Origin: Mesocentrotus franciscanus
Taxonomy: Eukaryota > Echinodermata > Echinoidea > Camarodonta > Strongylocentrotidae
NCBI GenBank assembly: GCA_037976565.1
Contig: CP137682.1
Location: 21,442,800 to 21,506,799, forward strand
DNA length: 64,000 bases
Direction of reading: 5' to 3'
Shown: in pieces, positions 23,927 through 36,479 of the stretch
How the letters are laid out: every line of letters starts with the position of its first letter
Position numbering within the stretch: the stretch's first letter is position 1
Notes under the pieces: generated by a model
What the model was told of the DNA's origin: nothing
The model's database searches: none
What the model saw: only the letters and a program-made list of their open reading frames with translations
Position numbers and translations under genes: made by a program

Positions 23927-24429
23927 CGTTTTGATTACATTTACCAAGGCAAGCCACAATTTTCGCAACTACCAACTTGTATTTTATTCCATTGGAGATC
24001 AACATTGAAACCTATCAGCTATACTTTGAAGCAAAAATTCGAATGCCATATCAACCATATATAGAATTTCGACATATCAAATCAATATCATAATCACATC
24101 ATTTTTTTCCTCTGCAAGTCTTAGACAGTTTATATAATATATTGATATTTTCTAATTCTGGAATATATAAAAACTCTGATTTGAACGGAGGGCATATAAT
24201 TATATGCCCTACTTTTCCCAAAAGATATGATTTGATTTTTAGATGAAATATTATTTTCTCCAATGGTCATCTCCCTAAACGGATTTAAGAGAGAGAGAAT
24301 CTCGAATTATGTCATGAATAAGGCAGTGTTCAGTAATGCATACTGTGTAAATAAATAATATTCGACAAGAAGCGAGGTATATAGAAAAGGGCTGAAGTTT
24401 AAGCGAACTTGGTATATTTCACTGTTTGA

Positions 24430-24520
24430 AATAAAGGGAGAGATAGGGAGAGATAGAGAGAGAGCGTGAGAGAGAGAAATGAATAAAGAGAGAGAGAGAG
24501 AAAGAAAGAGAGAGTGGGGA
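24430..24520. repeat. GA-rich microsatellite
   Basis: Purine-only GAGA tracts on the plus strand with several interruptions, in the receptor intron. Confidence 0.85.
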
Positions 24521-25983
24521 GGGGGAGTGCGTCAACTAATTTTCATAAAAATAATACATCGTTATAAAATTTTAAAAAGTCCATGCAAGAAAAGTTACTA
24601 AACAAATCATTAAAAGGAACTGATTGGATCTCCATTTGAAATATCTCCGGTGTTGACGCCATTTTCTACACCTTCAGCATACATTTCTGGGCTTGAGTGG
24701 TGGGTAAGATAGGGGCACGTTCTCCAGGTTTGGGGGAGGGGGCACGTCCTACCAACTTTGCAGTACTTTCATATAAACGTTAAAATTGAAATTCATTTTT
24801 ATCTTTTTTAATTCCTTGGGGGGGGGGGACGCATACCTATGCCTCTGAAAAATGTGACAAGTTATGTGTTTTATTTTTGTATGATGGAAGAGGGGGGACT
24901 TGTCGGCGAATTTGTCCAACCTTATGTAAAATAAAAGTTTTAAATGCAGGCAATACATTGTTTGACGTAATTGCAGACGTACACATTCGTTTTTTATTTC
25001 CCCTTCCCTGCCTACAAAACACGACTCGCATCACTGGTCTCGACAAAGCCCAATGTCAATACGCAAGCCATCATATTTTCTTCTAGCAAAACCCCAAGGA
25101 GAATGCAATGAAGCATGGCTTAAATCAAACGCAACTTTATTACTAGAGCATATCAAATGTTATAAAAAGAGACATGCAGCACAGGACGATTCTCGAAAAA
25201 ATTTCCTTTTCCCTGCAGTGTTTGGAAGAGGACAGCTGTCATAGCGGGAATGCCGCAGCACGTTGCGGCTAAGTTTCCCGCTGGACCGTGAGAGAGCCCC
25301 CGTGAGCAATATTGATTCCCTGACAGGAAGGCAGCAACATCTGGCAATTCGGAGAGTTCTTCGGGCAATCACAAGCACCATGCAACCTTACAGAATTACA
25401 GTTGCGTTCTGCTCATGTCTGTAAGCGATTGCACAAAGGTTGAACACGTTGTTGTATAACGTGAGCTTTTGGAATCACCAATATGATAACAAGTGGACTC
25501 GGGCTCGCTGAATGTCACATCCACTGTACACAGAAATGCGTATATGGGACTACACAGACATGTGGCATGAAAGATTGGTCCACACACTTCAGCCATTTTT
25601 TGGTCGTATTTTGGAATATGAGGGCATTATTTTGAAGAACAATCCTCGTCAGGAGACAATTTTTGCAGGACATTCTTCCACACGAACAAGAAAAGAATTT
25701 AAAAAACACAACCCCCCCCCCCTCATAAATGACATTTCACCTTCCCCCAAACTAAACATCCTTTTTAATATAGTCAGCAGGGAAATATAAAGGCGTTAAT
25801 CCTGTTTAAACGATATGGGCTAACCTCCCTCGGGGTCTGCAGAGACCACCTTTCTTTTACCCTCCATACACTGTTTCGAAACGTCAAAATAATGCTAGTT
25901 CATTTTTCTCTTACAGGTCACTTTATATTAGTTTAACAAATCTAAAATGTTACAGTGACGTACAGTATGTGGTAAAACATGCC
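24521..25983. other. Receptor intron, overlapping small open frames of unclear meaning
   Basis: Sequence at 25150-25600 is less AT-rich than its surroundings and has overlapping open frames on both strands. None has a domain or a good splice context that I can recognise. It may be an old transposon remnant. Poly-C and poly-G runs lie at 24822 and 25713. Confidence 0.35.
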
Positions 25984-26517
25984 TTAAAGATACTATGTCC
26001 CTTTTGCAGCCAACATCAAATTCTGTAGAACTTTGCAGGAATTATGAATATGTCACGTATGTCCTATCTGTGAAATTTAAACGTTAGCAGTGCCCTAGTA
26101 TTCAATTTATGCAACGAAACCCGTTTACCTTCTCGACTTCACTGTCAGACACTATTGAGTGACTGACTGACTTCTTTTTTTCTTTGGTAATAACATACAT
26201 AAATGAGCTGTAACAGGTACATACAGCATTAATTTTGTCTACATCAATAACCCACTTCTTGAAATGGCCAAAAATAAACTGGTTGAGTCTTTGCGCAGCA
26301 CAAAAGATACGACCATTGAAAATCAGACTATTTACTTCAGTGATTGCAATCACTTATGTCGATTTGACAACTAATCGTCGTTATTTTCCCACTAAAAGAC
26401 ATTTTCAAGCTCTTTCGTTTTGACAGAAGTTCTAAATTAGTATTATCTTTGAAATGCCATTGAAATTTAACCTTTTTTCATTTGTTTGGCCTGCAAAATG
26501 GGACATAGTTTCTTTAA
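25984..26517 (-). mobile_element. MITE family A, copy 3 (reversed)
   Basis: Starts TTAAAGATACTATGTCCCTT and ends AAATGGGACATAGTTTCTTTAA. It matches the copies at 10866 and 13172 in reverse orientation and is 534 bp long. It lies in the receptor intron. Confidence 0.85.
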
Positions 26518-27265
26518 GGACACATCCCCCCCCCCCGTTTCAATGAAACTGAAACCAAAAAAATCCCATTTTTGTTGTGCAAATATTATGTATCTGTCAA
26601 AAAAGAAGAAGAGATTCATTTCTTAGAGATCATGATATGCCTCAGACTTGCATAAGGATACACAGTAATGTGTAAATCCCCCCCCCCCAATACTAATCTA
26701 ATGTTTGAAGTTACGAATTCGACTAGTCTATGATATTACTCCAGAGGAATTTTCTCAGGAGCATGTGGCGTACAACAATATATTTATAATATTTTGTGTT
26801 CCTATTAAAAAGGAGATATTGTTTATTCTTTTTAATATACACATCATATGATTCTTTTGATGCAATCAAAGAGATATCTCCTTGATGCAATTGTGTTCTT
26901 TCAATTGCTGCTTGAATAATTGCCGTTTCCATTATTGTATAATTATCTTCCCAGATATGGGCCTATCATTGTTTTCTGTACTGTAGGCCGATCGATATGT
27001 TTCCTCATTGTTTATTTGATTGGCAAGCATGCCCTTCACCTCAATATGACAATAGTTTGAGAGGCAATTACAATAATCAAACGTTTCAAACCATATGCCG
27101 ATTGCCATTAAAGAAAACAGAGGCTGAGAATTAGTTGTTACGAATGGCATGATTACACAGACCCGGATTTGGTGTGCGCGGGTGTGGGTGTGTGTATAGG
27201 CGCGCGTGTGTATGCTGGAGTGTGATGAGAGCGGTAGTGTGAGAGTAATTTACGGATATTGGGGA
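26518..27265. other. Receptor intron, nothing recognised
   Basis: Contains C10 and C11 homopolymers at about 26528 and 26680 and a GT-rich stretch at 27170-27215. No gene or element with paired ends. Confidence 0.5.
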
Positions 27266-27440
27266 AGAGAGAGAGAGAGAGAGGGGGTAAGAGAATGATG
27301 AGAGATAGACAGATACAATGTATATAGAACGGGAGAGAGAGAGAGAGAGTGAGAGAGAGAGAGCGACAGAGACAGAGTACTGAAATTAATATTTCCCAGG
27401 AAAGAGTAAGGAAAAGTCAGAGGAGAGACAGACAGAGAGA

Positions 27441-27485
<45 letters not shown>
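27266..27485. repeat. GA microsatellite cluster
   Basis: Four GAGA blocks separated by short unique sequence. Both strands give long Ser-Leu or Arg-Glu reading frames that are low complexity only. Confidence 0.9.
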
Positions 27486-27486
<1 letters not shown>

Positions 27487-28516
27487 ACGAGAATGAACGG
27501 CGAAAAAACAAACAGCGAGAAAAAAAGTCGAAAATACGACAGAAGGAGACCGGGGAGAGTTCTGTATAATTGATCGGATGAACATAACAGAGAACTGAAT
27601 AAATTATGAAGGAGAACAAGGAAGAAATGAGAGATAGAAAGAATGATCACAAATGGCAGAAGGGGGTGTCTGACTTGCTGATTTCATCTTCCTGGGGTCA
27701 ATGTCATTGTTGATGGCCATACTCATATCAATGATCAGTATCACGGTGAAATATCAAAATATAAAATTATAATTGCTCATCAAGAAGAGAAACAAAGGTA
27801 GTCTTCCTTTTTTGCATGGCAATTTGGTCAATTTCCTGTCTGAAATTTAATTCATAAATCGAATTGAATCGCATTCTCCACAATTTCAACGAATCCACTA
27901 CCAAATAATTATCGCTTAGGAGAGATGCGTGTACTAAATCAGTATTTCAAAATAGGTTTCGGTCAAGAATGTTTCGGTTTATAATAACATGGGCTATAAT
28001 GCGATAGAATGAATTAAAAGTCAGACAGGGATTGCATTTATTCAGTTAGAATTTGAATGTTAAATGTATATGGTCTACAGCAAATATGTCATCATAATGC
28101 AAATAATGAAACTAATTATGAGTGAAGATATCAACATAATCCTACCTACCATAAAAGAATAATAATCATCCGTTTTGATTGACAAATAGATATTTGCCCA
28201 ATCATAGGGGCTGTAAATGCATTCTCATAAGCATACTGGAAACACACCGAGCCCTTTTACATGCTGCTTGTTAAGAAAAGAATCAAATTGAATATATTTT
28301 TATAAAATCGCTAGACTCAAACTATATCAGTATCTCTCGTTCCACCTGTTTGTATCGAGGTATTCAGTTTTAGTCAGTATTTTAAAAGAACAATGAATTT
28401 GAATAGATTAAACCAAGCGGCAATGATGTTCATGGCATAATTGCAACTCCACGTTTCTTTTTTTTTACATTAAGTAAAATGCACTATAGATGCTGATTAG
28501 GCCTTTGCAAAACAAG

Positions 28517-28922
28517 TTAAAGGTAAAGACCAGTTTTGGAAAAGCCCCTCTCTCAAAAAATTGAAATGGAAGCCCTCATTACCGATCATGTGAAAGAATG
28601 TGTTTTGAATAATACGTGATGATACAAATTTTGCCGGGAAAGTCGGGAAACCGCCTACTAATTGATATATTTGGTAAATTATTATATCTATTGGGACCAA
28701 ATAGATATCGCGCACGTGGTCGCGTAGTCCCATATACATCTTTCTATGTACAGTGCTTGTAACTTTACCAAGACTGGGCCAAATTTCTTATCATTTTGAT
28801 GATTCCAGAACCTTGCAGTAAACACCAATACTTATATGCTAGATGATCAACCTTTTCTGATCGATTCCACAACGGTTCTTTCACAATGCAATCGTATGAC
28901 CAGAACTGGTCTTTCTCTTTAA
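28517..28922 (+). mobile_element. MITE family B, copy 2 (complete, TTAA termini)
   Basis: 406 bp from TTAAAGGTAAAGACCAGTTT to AACTGGTCTTTCTCTTTAA. The left two thirds match 21500-21873. A non-autonomous element within the receptor intron. Confidence 0.83.
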
Positions 28923-29084
28923 AGTCATTATCTTTGGTATATTAATATGTCATGTTTACATTTTGGGGGCTAGATTATATACTAAATGAAAATTATGGTA
29001 TTTCGATATTTGATTCCGAGATAAGAGCTTAAACTTTGATTAGTTATGTTATCAAAAAGGGATAAAGATAAAATATAAAATATA

Positions 29085-29150
29085 AACAAACAAACAAACC
29101 ACAAACAACAACACAACAACAACAACAGCAACAACAACAACAACAACAAT
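29085..29150. repeat. AAC-rich microsatellite
   Basis: CAAACAAACAAAC followed by ACAACAACAACAGCAAC repeats, in the receptor intron. Confidence 0.85.
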
Positions 29151-29455
29151 ACTCAAGTTCTTTGACAGATAATATGCCTGCCATTGCGAACCGGCAGTTT
29201 GTTCCGGTTTTTTTTATTTCCTCAAAAGTATGTACAGAATAGGGTTAGGGTATGGGTTGCTATTCGGTATTACCGGTAGGTTAGAATTAGAGTTAGGGTT
29301 AGTATAGTGTTGGATTTAAGGTTGAAGTTAGGAATTCGATTGGTGTAGGATATTACCTCGGAGAAATTTTCCAAGGAGCATGCGTAGTACGGCCGCATGC
29401 AATACATGTACTTTTAAAGCAGCATAATTCTTGCACAATGACAAGTGTTTCTTCT

Positions 29456-29600
29456 AGAGGTGTTGTGGTGTACTGGATAAGTACACCGGACTGTGAGCTA
29501 CAGGGTACGGGGATCGAATCCCTGCCACAGCACTAAAGTCAATTGGCAAGATATTAATCTACACTTGCCACAATCGAATCGGGTGAGGTAAATGAATACA
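29456..29600 (+). mobile_element. tRNA-derived SINE
   Basis: The head GGTGTACTGGATAAGTACAC is an A-box-like sequence, followed by the B box GGGATCGAATCCCTGCC. The body CAATTGGCAAGATATTAATC parallels the one after the SINE heads at 3779 and 15783. It ends near GAATCGGGTGAGG, 26 bases before a family C MITE. Confidence 0.7.
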
Positions 29601-29625
29601 TGCCAGGAATTACATATGTAACTAC

Positions 29626-30200
29626 TTTAAAGTACAAGTCCACTCCACTGAAAAGTTGAGCTGATTAGTTAGACAAAAATCTAAAAAGCCCAAATATAAC
29701 TTGGTATTGGAAAATGGTGCTCAGATTTATTTTTAATAATTTTTTTTAATGAGAAAAAACAAGTTAATGAGCGAGTCGGTTGTGACGTAGGGTCCTCACA
29801 ACACAGATTCGTAATGTAACCAAATTTAATGCATACGTCTTTGTGAAGTGCCTCGATACAAACTATTTCATTCACCTGATAAGAATAATGAAACACTATT
29901 ATTCTTATCAGGTGAATGAAATAGTTTGTATAGAGGCACTTCACAAAGACGTATGCATTAAATTTGGTTACATTTCGAAAATAGCCTATTGTCAGAATGT
30001 ATACCGCTGGCAGTTTCGTTGTGAGGAGCATACGTCACATCCGTACAGCAATATAAATGTTTTGCTCGAAATACCCGAAACAAAAATCGCTCTTAAAAAT
30101 CACCTGATTGAAGTACGCCCGTGATATTTGGCAGTTTTAACCTTTGATTTATTTACAACATGTTATAATTTTTGAAAATCGGAGTGGACTTGGGCTTTAA
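29626..30200 (+). mobile_element. MITE family C, copy 1, with long central palindrome
   Basis: The ends are TTTAAAGTACAAGTCCACTC and GAGTGGACTTGGGCTTTAA. Both flanks pair along their length, for example TGTGACGTAGGGTCCTCACA with TGTGAGGAGCATACGTCACA. At the centre lies a nearly perfect 75-bp inverted repeat with an 8-base loop (29815-29972). The 93- and 116-codon open frames on opposite strands here are mirror images created by the palindrome. They do not encode a transposase. Confidence 0.8.
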
Positions 30201-30312
30201 TATGCTTGAGCGCCATATTTGCAGCCATACTAACTCCGAGGTAATGATAATATTGTGGAGCGCCCGAAGTGTCAAGTCTGACGTACATAATATGAGCGCT
30301 ACATAAGAACCG
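30201..30312 (+). mobile_element. SINE tail fragment
   Basis: GAGCGCC..TGAGCGCTACATAAGAA and a triplet-rich end resemble the tail of the SINE at 15783 (GAGCACC..GCGCGCTATAAAAAT). It abuts the family C element. Only the 3' part is present. Confidence 0.45.
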
Positions 30313-32029
30313 ACTACTACTATTATCATTATTTCTATATGTAATACATACATCTGTTCACAGTACACAGTAAGTTACGTTAGAAATGATCTTGAGCCCT
30401 GCAATTCGAGGGAATCTGGCTTAAATTGACTCTAAGTTGTTAATGATGCAGTAGATTGGTCGTTCGAAGCAGCAAAATAAAGAAAAGCCTGTTTAAAAAA
30501 AGTGCTGGAAATCACGTTCGATGAAAATTTACAACATCTCTTATTTGCGAAAAGAGATCACGTTGGGTAGAGAATGACCAAGATGGGTAAAAGGTAAAAC
30601 AATAAAGAGAGCTAGGTAAAGATAATTAATTCTGTTTCGTATTATTTCATTTTGTATATAAGTTTGTTATTTTGACTTTATTTAAAAGTAATTGTAATTG
30701 CTTTTTATCACGTTAATGAAATCAAACTACTGTGTTATATGGCTGTGTTAAAAATAAACAGTTATACAATTACTACCACTGGATACATGTACTAGTCTCA
30801 ACCAAGGCCATCTAGACACAGAGTTTGGCCACCCTGGTTCAGTCGGTAACCATATGGCGTATATTTGATGAAATCAAATATTATACAAAATATAAATGGC
30901 ATTGAACAATAAAATAAACACTTAACAACTGTAACGAGGTCCATTATTTGTTTTACCGTATGGTTGTTCTCCAGGTTTTTTGTTATGCATTTGTAGGTAT
31001 TTTTTACCGATTGGGGTTAATATTTTTGTTAAAATCTCAATATGGTTTGGTCCAGTTCAATTTTCCGTATTAAAATCAAATAAATAAATAAAGAATGATA
31101 TGGATATACAAAATTAACATACATTATAAAATTTATATAAGATTAATTCTATTATTCCTAAAGTTACAAGAAAAAGACGAAATCGAGGTTAAATGTTCAT
31201 GAAATTATTAAGGTTAAAGGATTTAGACTTAATCATTGATTTCTACCGGTAAGGGCATAATTTTGTTAGAATTCCAATATGCTGTATCGATGACATTCAG
31301 GTTATGAGTACATGCAATGATTAAAGCTCCTATCAGGGATTTGCAAGCTCTCAAGAACTTATTTAAAAATCCAACTGTAGCAGCAAGACGAGTTTATGAA
31401 GGTATGAACATCGTTTCAGATCAAAAGACCGTGGTTTTCTCTCTATTTATGAAAATTGAAGCCCTCACTTTGTACACAGCATAATTATGGGGTGAATAAA
31501 ACAGTGCCAGTCGCAAAATTCGACTTTGAAAAGAAGAAAAAAATGACTGTAAGTTCGCTTATTATGAATGTTTTGCGTATTGAGGTTTTCACCGTGTTAA
31601 TCCCTGCAAGGCGCTTAAAATTCACAGGAAAACGATCTACAAAAATAAATTAAGTCGGATTGTTTATGTGGAATTTCCCTATTTTTCCCAGAAAATTTTG
31701 CTGCCTCCTCTTGTTAGAAGATTACCTCGGTATAAAAACGAGAAGATACCGCGATTGTGTAAAAAACAAAAAACGTATATGTCGTCGTATGTTTGTTCAT
31801 TCACCTGAATTTCAAGGAAGAGATTGAGAGTTCGAATCCCAGCGCGTCTCCATGGATACTTTAATTATCTCTCTGACAATTATCATCGGCACATTTTCTC
31901 CTCACGATTCAACATCGCTTTTCTTGCTTCTCTGTACGATCCGACATATTTGTATAATAAATAATTAGTACTCTAATTTTATGAAGGACGTGTTATTTTG
32001 TTGTCTGTTTGCCTACTCCTGTCATTAAT
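30313..32029. other. Receptor intron, nothing recognised
   Basis: AT-rich sequence with no gene. A B-box-like GAGTTCGAATCCCAGCGC at about 31829 may be the stub of another SINE. Confidence 0.45.
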
Positions 32030-32786
32030 TTAACCCTAATAAGGCCGGGCTATTAGAGTTCTTAATACGGCCGGGGGCATGATGGCCCCCCCCTAAGATC
32101 TCGGCCGTGAAACGGCCGATCGCCGCGAAAATTTGCATGCATGTCAAGTGAAGTGTATAGAATACTATAGCAATTTCAATTTTTTTTTTAAATTACTCAT
32201 TTGCATATTTATGGTAAATTATGCAAATAAGGTCAAAAAATTCATATTTTTACCCATAAATCATATATTATTCATATTTAAGCTTTCTTTTCCACTACAT
32301 ATATTTGTTAGACCATTTGGAATAATAATACCAAAAAAAAATTTGGAAAGCCAGGTTATTCCTTATGTTATCTCTTGTTTTGATAATTTCTTATGTATTT
32401 CATTGTTTTTTTAACTTATGTATTTTATTTTTTTGTTGTTTTATTTCATTTCTAACTATAATTCAACTATTTTGACCCCCAAAACAAACACCTAAACTTT
32501 AAACAAGACCAAATAACCAATGTTTTATCTCTTTTAGGAAAAATGATATTTCCATATGTTTTGTACACAAATCACGAAAATGAGCGATTTTCGGGCCGAC
32601 ATGTAAAGACAAAAGGTCACGTGACTTTGTAACGGTAGGTCCGATTTTCAAAAAAATTGTTTTAAAAGATGCGCAAGACTCGAAAGAATAAAGTCATGAA
32701 GCGGCGGGGCGTCATCCGTATGCGTTCTCGAACAATCAGAAAAATCGCGGAGGGGGCCATGATGCCCCCGGCCTTATTAGGGTTAA
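32030..32786. mobile_element. piggyBac-type MITE with TTAA|CCC termini
   Basis: 757 bp. The left end TTAACCCTAATAAGGCCGGG is answered by CCGGCCTTATTAGGGTTAA on the right. TTAA target sites followed by CCC are the hallmark of piggyBac transposons, so this is a good candidate for a piggyBac-mobilised non-autonomous element. The subterminal GGGGGCATGATGGCCCCC is itself palindromic and repeats near the right end. There is no transposase frame. Confidence 0.82.
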
Positions 32787-33169
32787 TGGTAAACAAGGTT
32801 GTACCGAACAATAGTCAGCACAATCCTTGATTACTTAATGAGCTTGTACATGGAGGTTGGAATTTATTTTAAAGACCAAATCTCTCATTGAGTTTCTACA
32901 TGTGTTATGTCTCGTTTTATATTGTATTTCTTTTTTTTGCATTATCCTGCATTAACTGTAAAGTAATGTACATGTATCATTGAAAGGCAGAAGATGGCAG
33001 CTTTGATTTAAAGAATTAACATGATGTTCAGAATTGTCTTTATGTGTTCTAATAACAATAAGAATAAGAAGAATACAAATAATAATATGGTTTTATGTAG
33101 TGCATAATACGAAGACATTGTCTATTATGCGCTTTTACAGGTATTATAACTCGGGCCATTGGATTCAGG

Positions 33170-33245
33170 GTTGCCTGCCCGCACACATGGTATTCCCCCT
33201 TTTCACTCCCTGGGGAGCATTCCAGCCGGCCGCCATTTTTCAGAC
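33170..33245 (-). mobile_element. SINE core fragment (reverse)
   Basis: CACTCCCTGGGGAGCATTCC with CAGCCGGCCGCC is the reverse complement of the core in the SINE at 1825. No tRNA head is visible. Confidence 0.5.
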
Positions 33246-33679
33246 GCTCACAATGCTGAGCAAACTACACCCATATGACTTAATTTTGTATTGGGATAAT
33301 CAAATTGGGTATAATTTCCAAATTTGCATAATTAATGGTATTGAAGAATATATATTTTTGTTAGAAAATTTCCCCAAAACAACAAATATATAAAAATATG
33401 GCAACGAAATTTTAGTATTAATCAAAGTTATACAGGTCAAATTTGAATAAATCAAATCATATTTATCAACAAACAAAATGGGTATAAACAAGTTACACCA
33501 TATTAACATTGCATGTGTTTTTTAAATTTCAAGGTGTACATGTATTCAAGGAGCTATAAATTTTAGCTCCTTGATGTATTTCAAGGCATTATCTACATCA
33601 AAATATTGTAACGTGAAAGTTGATTTTAAGTTGATTCAAAGGGAAAACTAACCTTGATAGCAAACTACATGAACTCTAG

Positions 33680-33711
33680 ATTTATTTATTTATTTATTTA
33701 TTTATTTATTT
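33680..33711. repeat. TTTA microsatellite
   Basis: Seven to eight TTTA units. The following 33720-34000 resembles a LINE 3' region in reverse, but this is weak. Confidence 0.85.
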
Positions 33712-34265
33712 CTAATCTTTTGTCAGGATAGCCCATTCACCAATAATTAGTGGTCTTCCACGGGGCCCTGAATAATTATGAACATATTTACATCAAAAAG
33801 CATAACGTTTATACAGAATAGTTGAAATAAAATTCCATGGTACATTTAGAAAGATATAACACAGCAATAATAGACGTGGCACAAGCGAATACTCGTTTGC
33901 AAAATAATCATATATCAGTAACCAAGTTCAACTGTAATGCCAATAGGAAAATATTGATTAAGTCGCAATTATGTGAATAAAATCATGTTAATATTACAGA
34001 ATATGCACGTAGTGTACGTTCGGCTCAGCTATTCACAAATTATAACTTTGTTTAAACAATCTCTTAAATGAATTGGCAGAGGAAGTCGTTCTCATCGAAT
34101 TATCTAGCTTATTCTATTCAAATATAGAAGAAACGATTGAGCTACACTTATAACAATCAGTGTGAAATCTGGGCACACGTAAACATCCACTGTCTATTTG
34201 CCTTGTATTAGACAATGTAATCGGATCGATACCATTTCATTTGGAAACGCTGTAGTTAACACACT

Positions 34266-34530
34266 CTGTTAACTCAGCTCGAAACCTTGGTGTGAGACTA
34301 GATGAACATTTGACATTGTCAGCTCATGTGAATTATATCTACAAAGCAGCATCATTTGCTTTGCATAAGATTGGGACATTTCGTCCCTTTCTTTCAAAGA
34401 GGTCCACAGAAAGACTTGCTCATGTAGTTTCTCGCCTTGACTTCTGTAATGGTATCATATATGGTCTTCCTGATAATGAAATTCAGAAGTTGCTATGCTC
34501 CCTCGCAATTATAGATGATATAATTATATG
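34266..34530 (+). pseudogene. Non-LTR retrotransposon reverse-transcriptase remnant
   Basis: Translation reads NLGVRLDEHLTLSAHVNYIY, then SRLDFCNGIIYGLPDNEIQKL. This matches the C-terminal part of the reverse transcriptase of CR1/L2-like LINEs, where NLGV.D..L....HV and SRLDYCN.L..GLP are strongly conserved. A residue or two are missing between LAHV and SRLD. The frame then passes into unrelated sequence although it stays open to 34735, and an in-frame TAG precedes the block. The element is 5'-truncated, internally decayed and cannot be active. Confidence 0.85.
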
Positions 34531-34735
34531 TTACTTATTAAAGGTCTGTTCAGTCTTCCGTTATGAGAATGTGCTTATAACCCCATCAGGATTGGGGTTT
34601 TTCTTCTTTATAAGATGTAATTTTTCGCACTGCGACCTCACAAATCTTAATTTGTTTTCTCGCTCGCTCGCAAATGAGTATTCAGACCATCACTCCCAGC
34701 TGCAAATTATGATGCTTAAGCAACATCTTATATAA

Positions 34736-36479
34736 AGAGAAACAAATATTGAAATCGCTTCTGATAATGTAATCTCAATGTAGGGGTATATACCATTCGT
34801 GCGATTTGTTTAATACTTTTAGGCAAAATTTAAATGAAAGCCTTTACGGTGAGCATTTTATCATAAACATATGCATAACATTGGGGGGGGGGTGGGGATA
34901 ATTACATAGGCCATCCCCCATTGGTGAAATATTGGGGGATATGTCCCCCCATCCCCGGGATCTTCGCCTATGCCTACACATGCCCACTTTCTAAATGACA
35001 AGATCTATGACAAGACGCTATCCTTTGACTTCGATCTGTCTTTCATACGTGCATTTGATGTTTATAAAGTTTTTTAAAGACGCTGATGCCGAAAGCCATC
35101 ACTTAAACAGATCATTGACAGGACTGAAGGTCGTGATGTTTGCGATAGCAAAGAGTGGGGAATAACATAATGGCCCACTTTGAAATCAGTGTGAAAAATC
35201 GGGTGTGTTCACACTGTGCACAAAATAAGAACGTTCTAAATCCATTTGATCTGTTCACACTATGCAGGCATACGATGGTTCTCTAGTTATTATTATTATC
35301 ATCATCATCATCATCTACTCAGGGGTTAGCTTCATTCACTTATCACGTGGTAAACTGCATACAAAGTTACATCCATAGCAAAAATCAAAAAATAGTGGTA
35401 AGACATTTCTTTCGTGAGCTACAAAGTTTTTATTCCGTTGTTATGATTTCCTTTTTGGCAGTTTTGTTGTTGTCTTAGGTGATTTTCTAAAGAGGTTTAC
35501 CCCGCCATGTATGAATGAACTGTTGCTTGTATGAGTTTATTTTTAGTACAAATTTGAGTGACGGCAACATATAAAATAAAGCTAACAGCAAAACAGATTC
35601 TCTTTAAAAGTTTTAGTGGATGAAGCACTTAGTATCATGATCACGTATAGCGAAATTAATACACCTGTACATGAATAAATGATCCAATTCTATTAATAGA
35701 TTAAAACGCATGAAATCCAGTGTGTGTGTGGGTGTGTGCGCGTGCGAATGAAGTATCAGATTTGGGAGGCAGGCAATGAAAACGCAACCTGGCGTACCTA
35801 AAGTGCACATACGTAATATACCAATATAAAATATGCCCCAATAGCCCCCCCACAAACAAAAGGAAATTTTAAAGAAACAAGTGAAACGCTCTCGGCGGTC
35901 TCGCCTGCATTACGCAATTCAGCATTACGCAATTCGATATGATGAAAAATTGAGGTTGGGACATTATTTTTATAGGCAGGCTGGCCCATTTGCAGACCCC
36001 CGAAAATGAAATCCTCTGAATATAATAAGCATTTTGAAGTGAATATTGATTATGAATCATCAGAATAATTATTTACTGTATCATAAGAATACAATATAAT
36101 GAGATTTAGTGTATGGGTAAGACTATAAATGTTTCAATGCTTGTCAGTAATTTACAAATAAAGTTATCTAATAAACTTTTTAAGAAAAGAGGATTTTTCA
36201 GCATTTTGTGTAAAAACAATTGGAAGGTAAAGCCCATCTACATCACATCACGTCTCATTAGCATAATGAGAACATTATTATGAGATATACTCCAATATAT
36301 ATTATCGAAACATCAATATTGTCACCTAGCTGTAACTGATCATGTACATACTAGGCCTGGGATCGAATACTAAAATTACTATTAGAATATTCATGGGAAA
36401 GTACTCGAATGATTCAAATATGTACTTTCATGAAATATAACAACAATTTATTTATTAATTCTCATATTAAATTTTGAGA
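34736..36479. other. Receptor intron, nothing recognised
   Basis: AT-rich DNA with a G9-type run near 34885, a short ATC microsatellite at 35290 and a GT-rich tract at 35720. No gene or element with paired ends was found. Confidence 0.5.

Noticed and set aside
25153..25790. A possible gene in a less AT-rich stretch with overlapping frames on both strands
   Set aside because: No recognisable domain, no consistent frame and no clear splice sites; recorded only as unclear.
29681..30124. Similar open frames of 116 and 93 codons on opposite strands
   Set aside because: They are mirror images caused by the central palindrome of the family C MITE.
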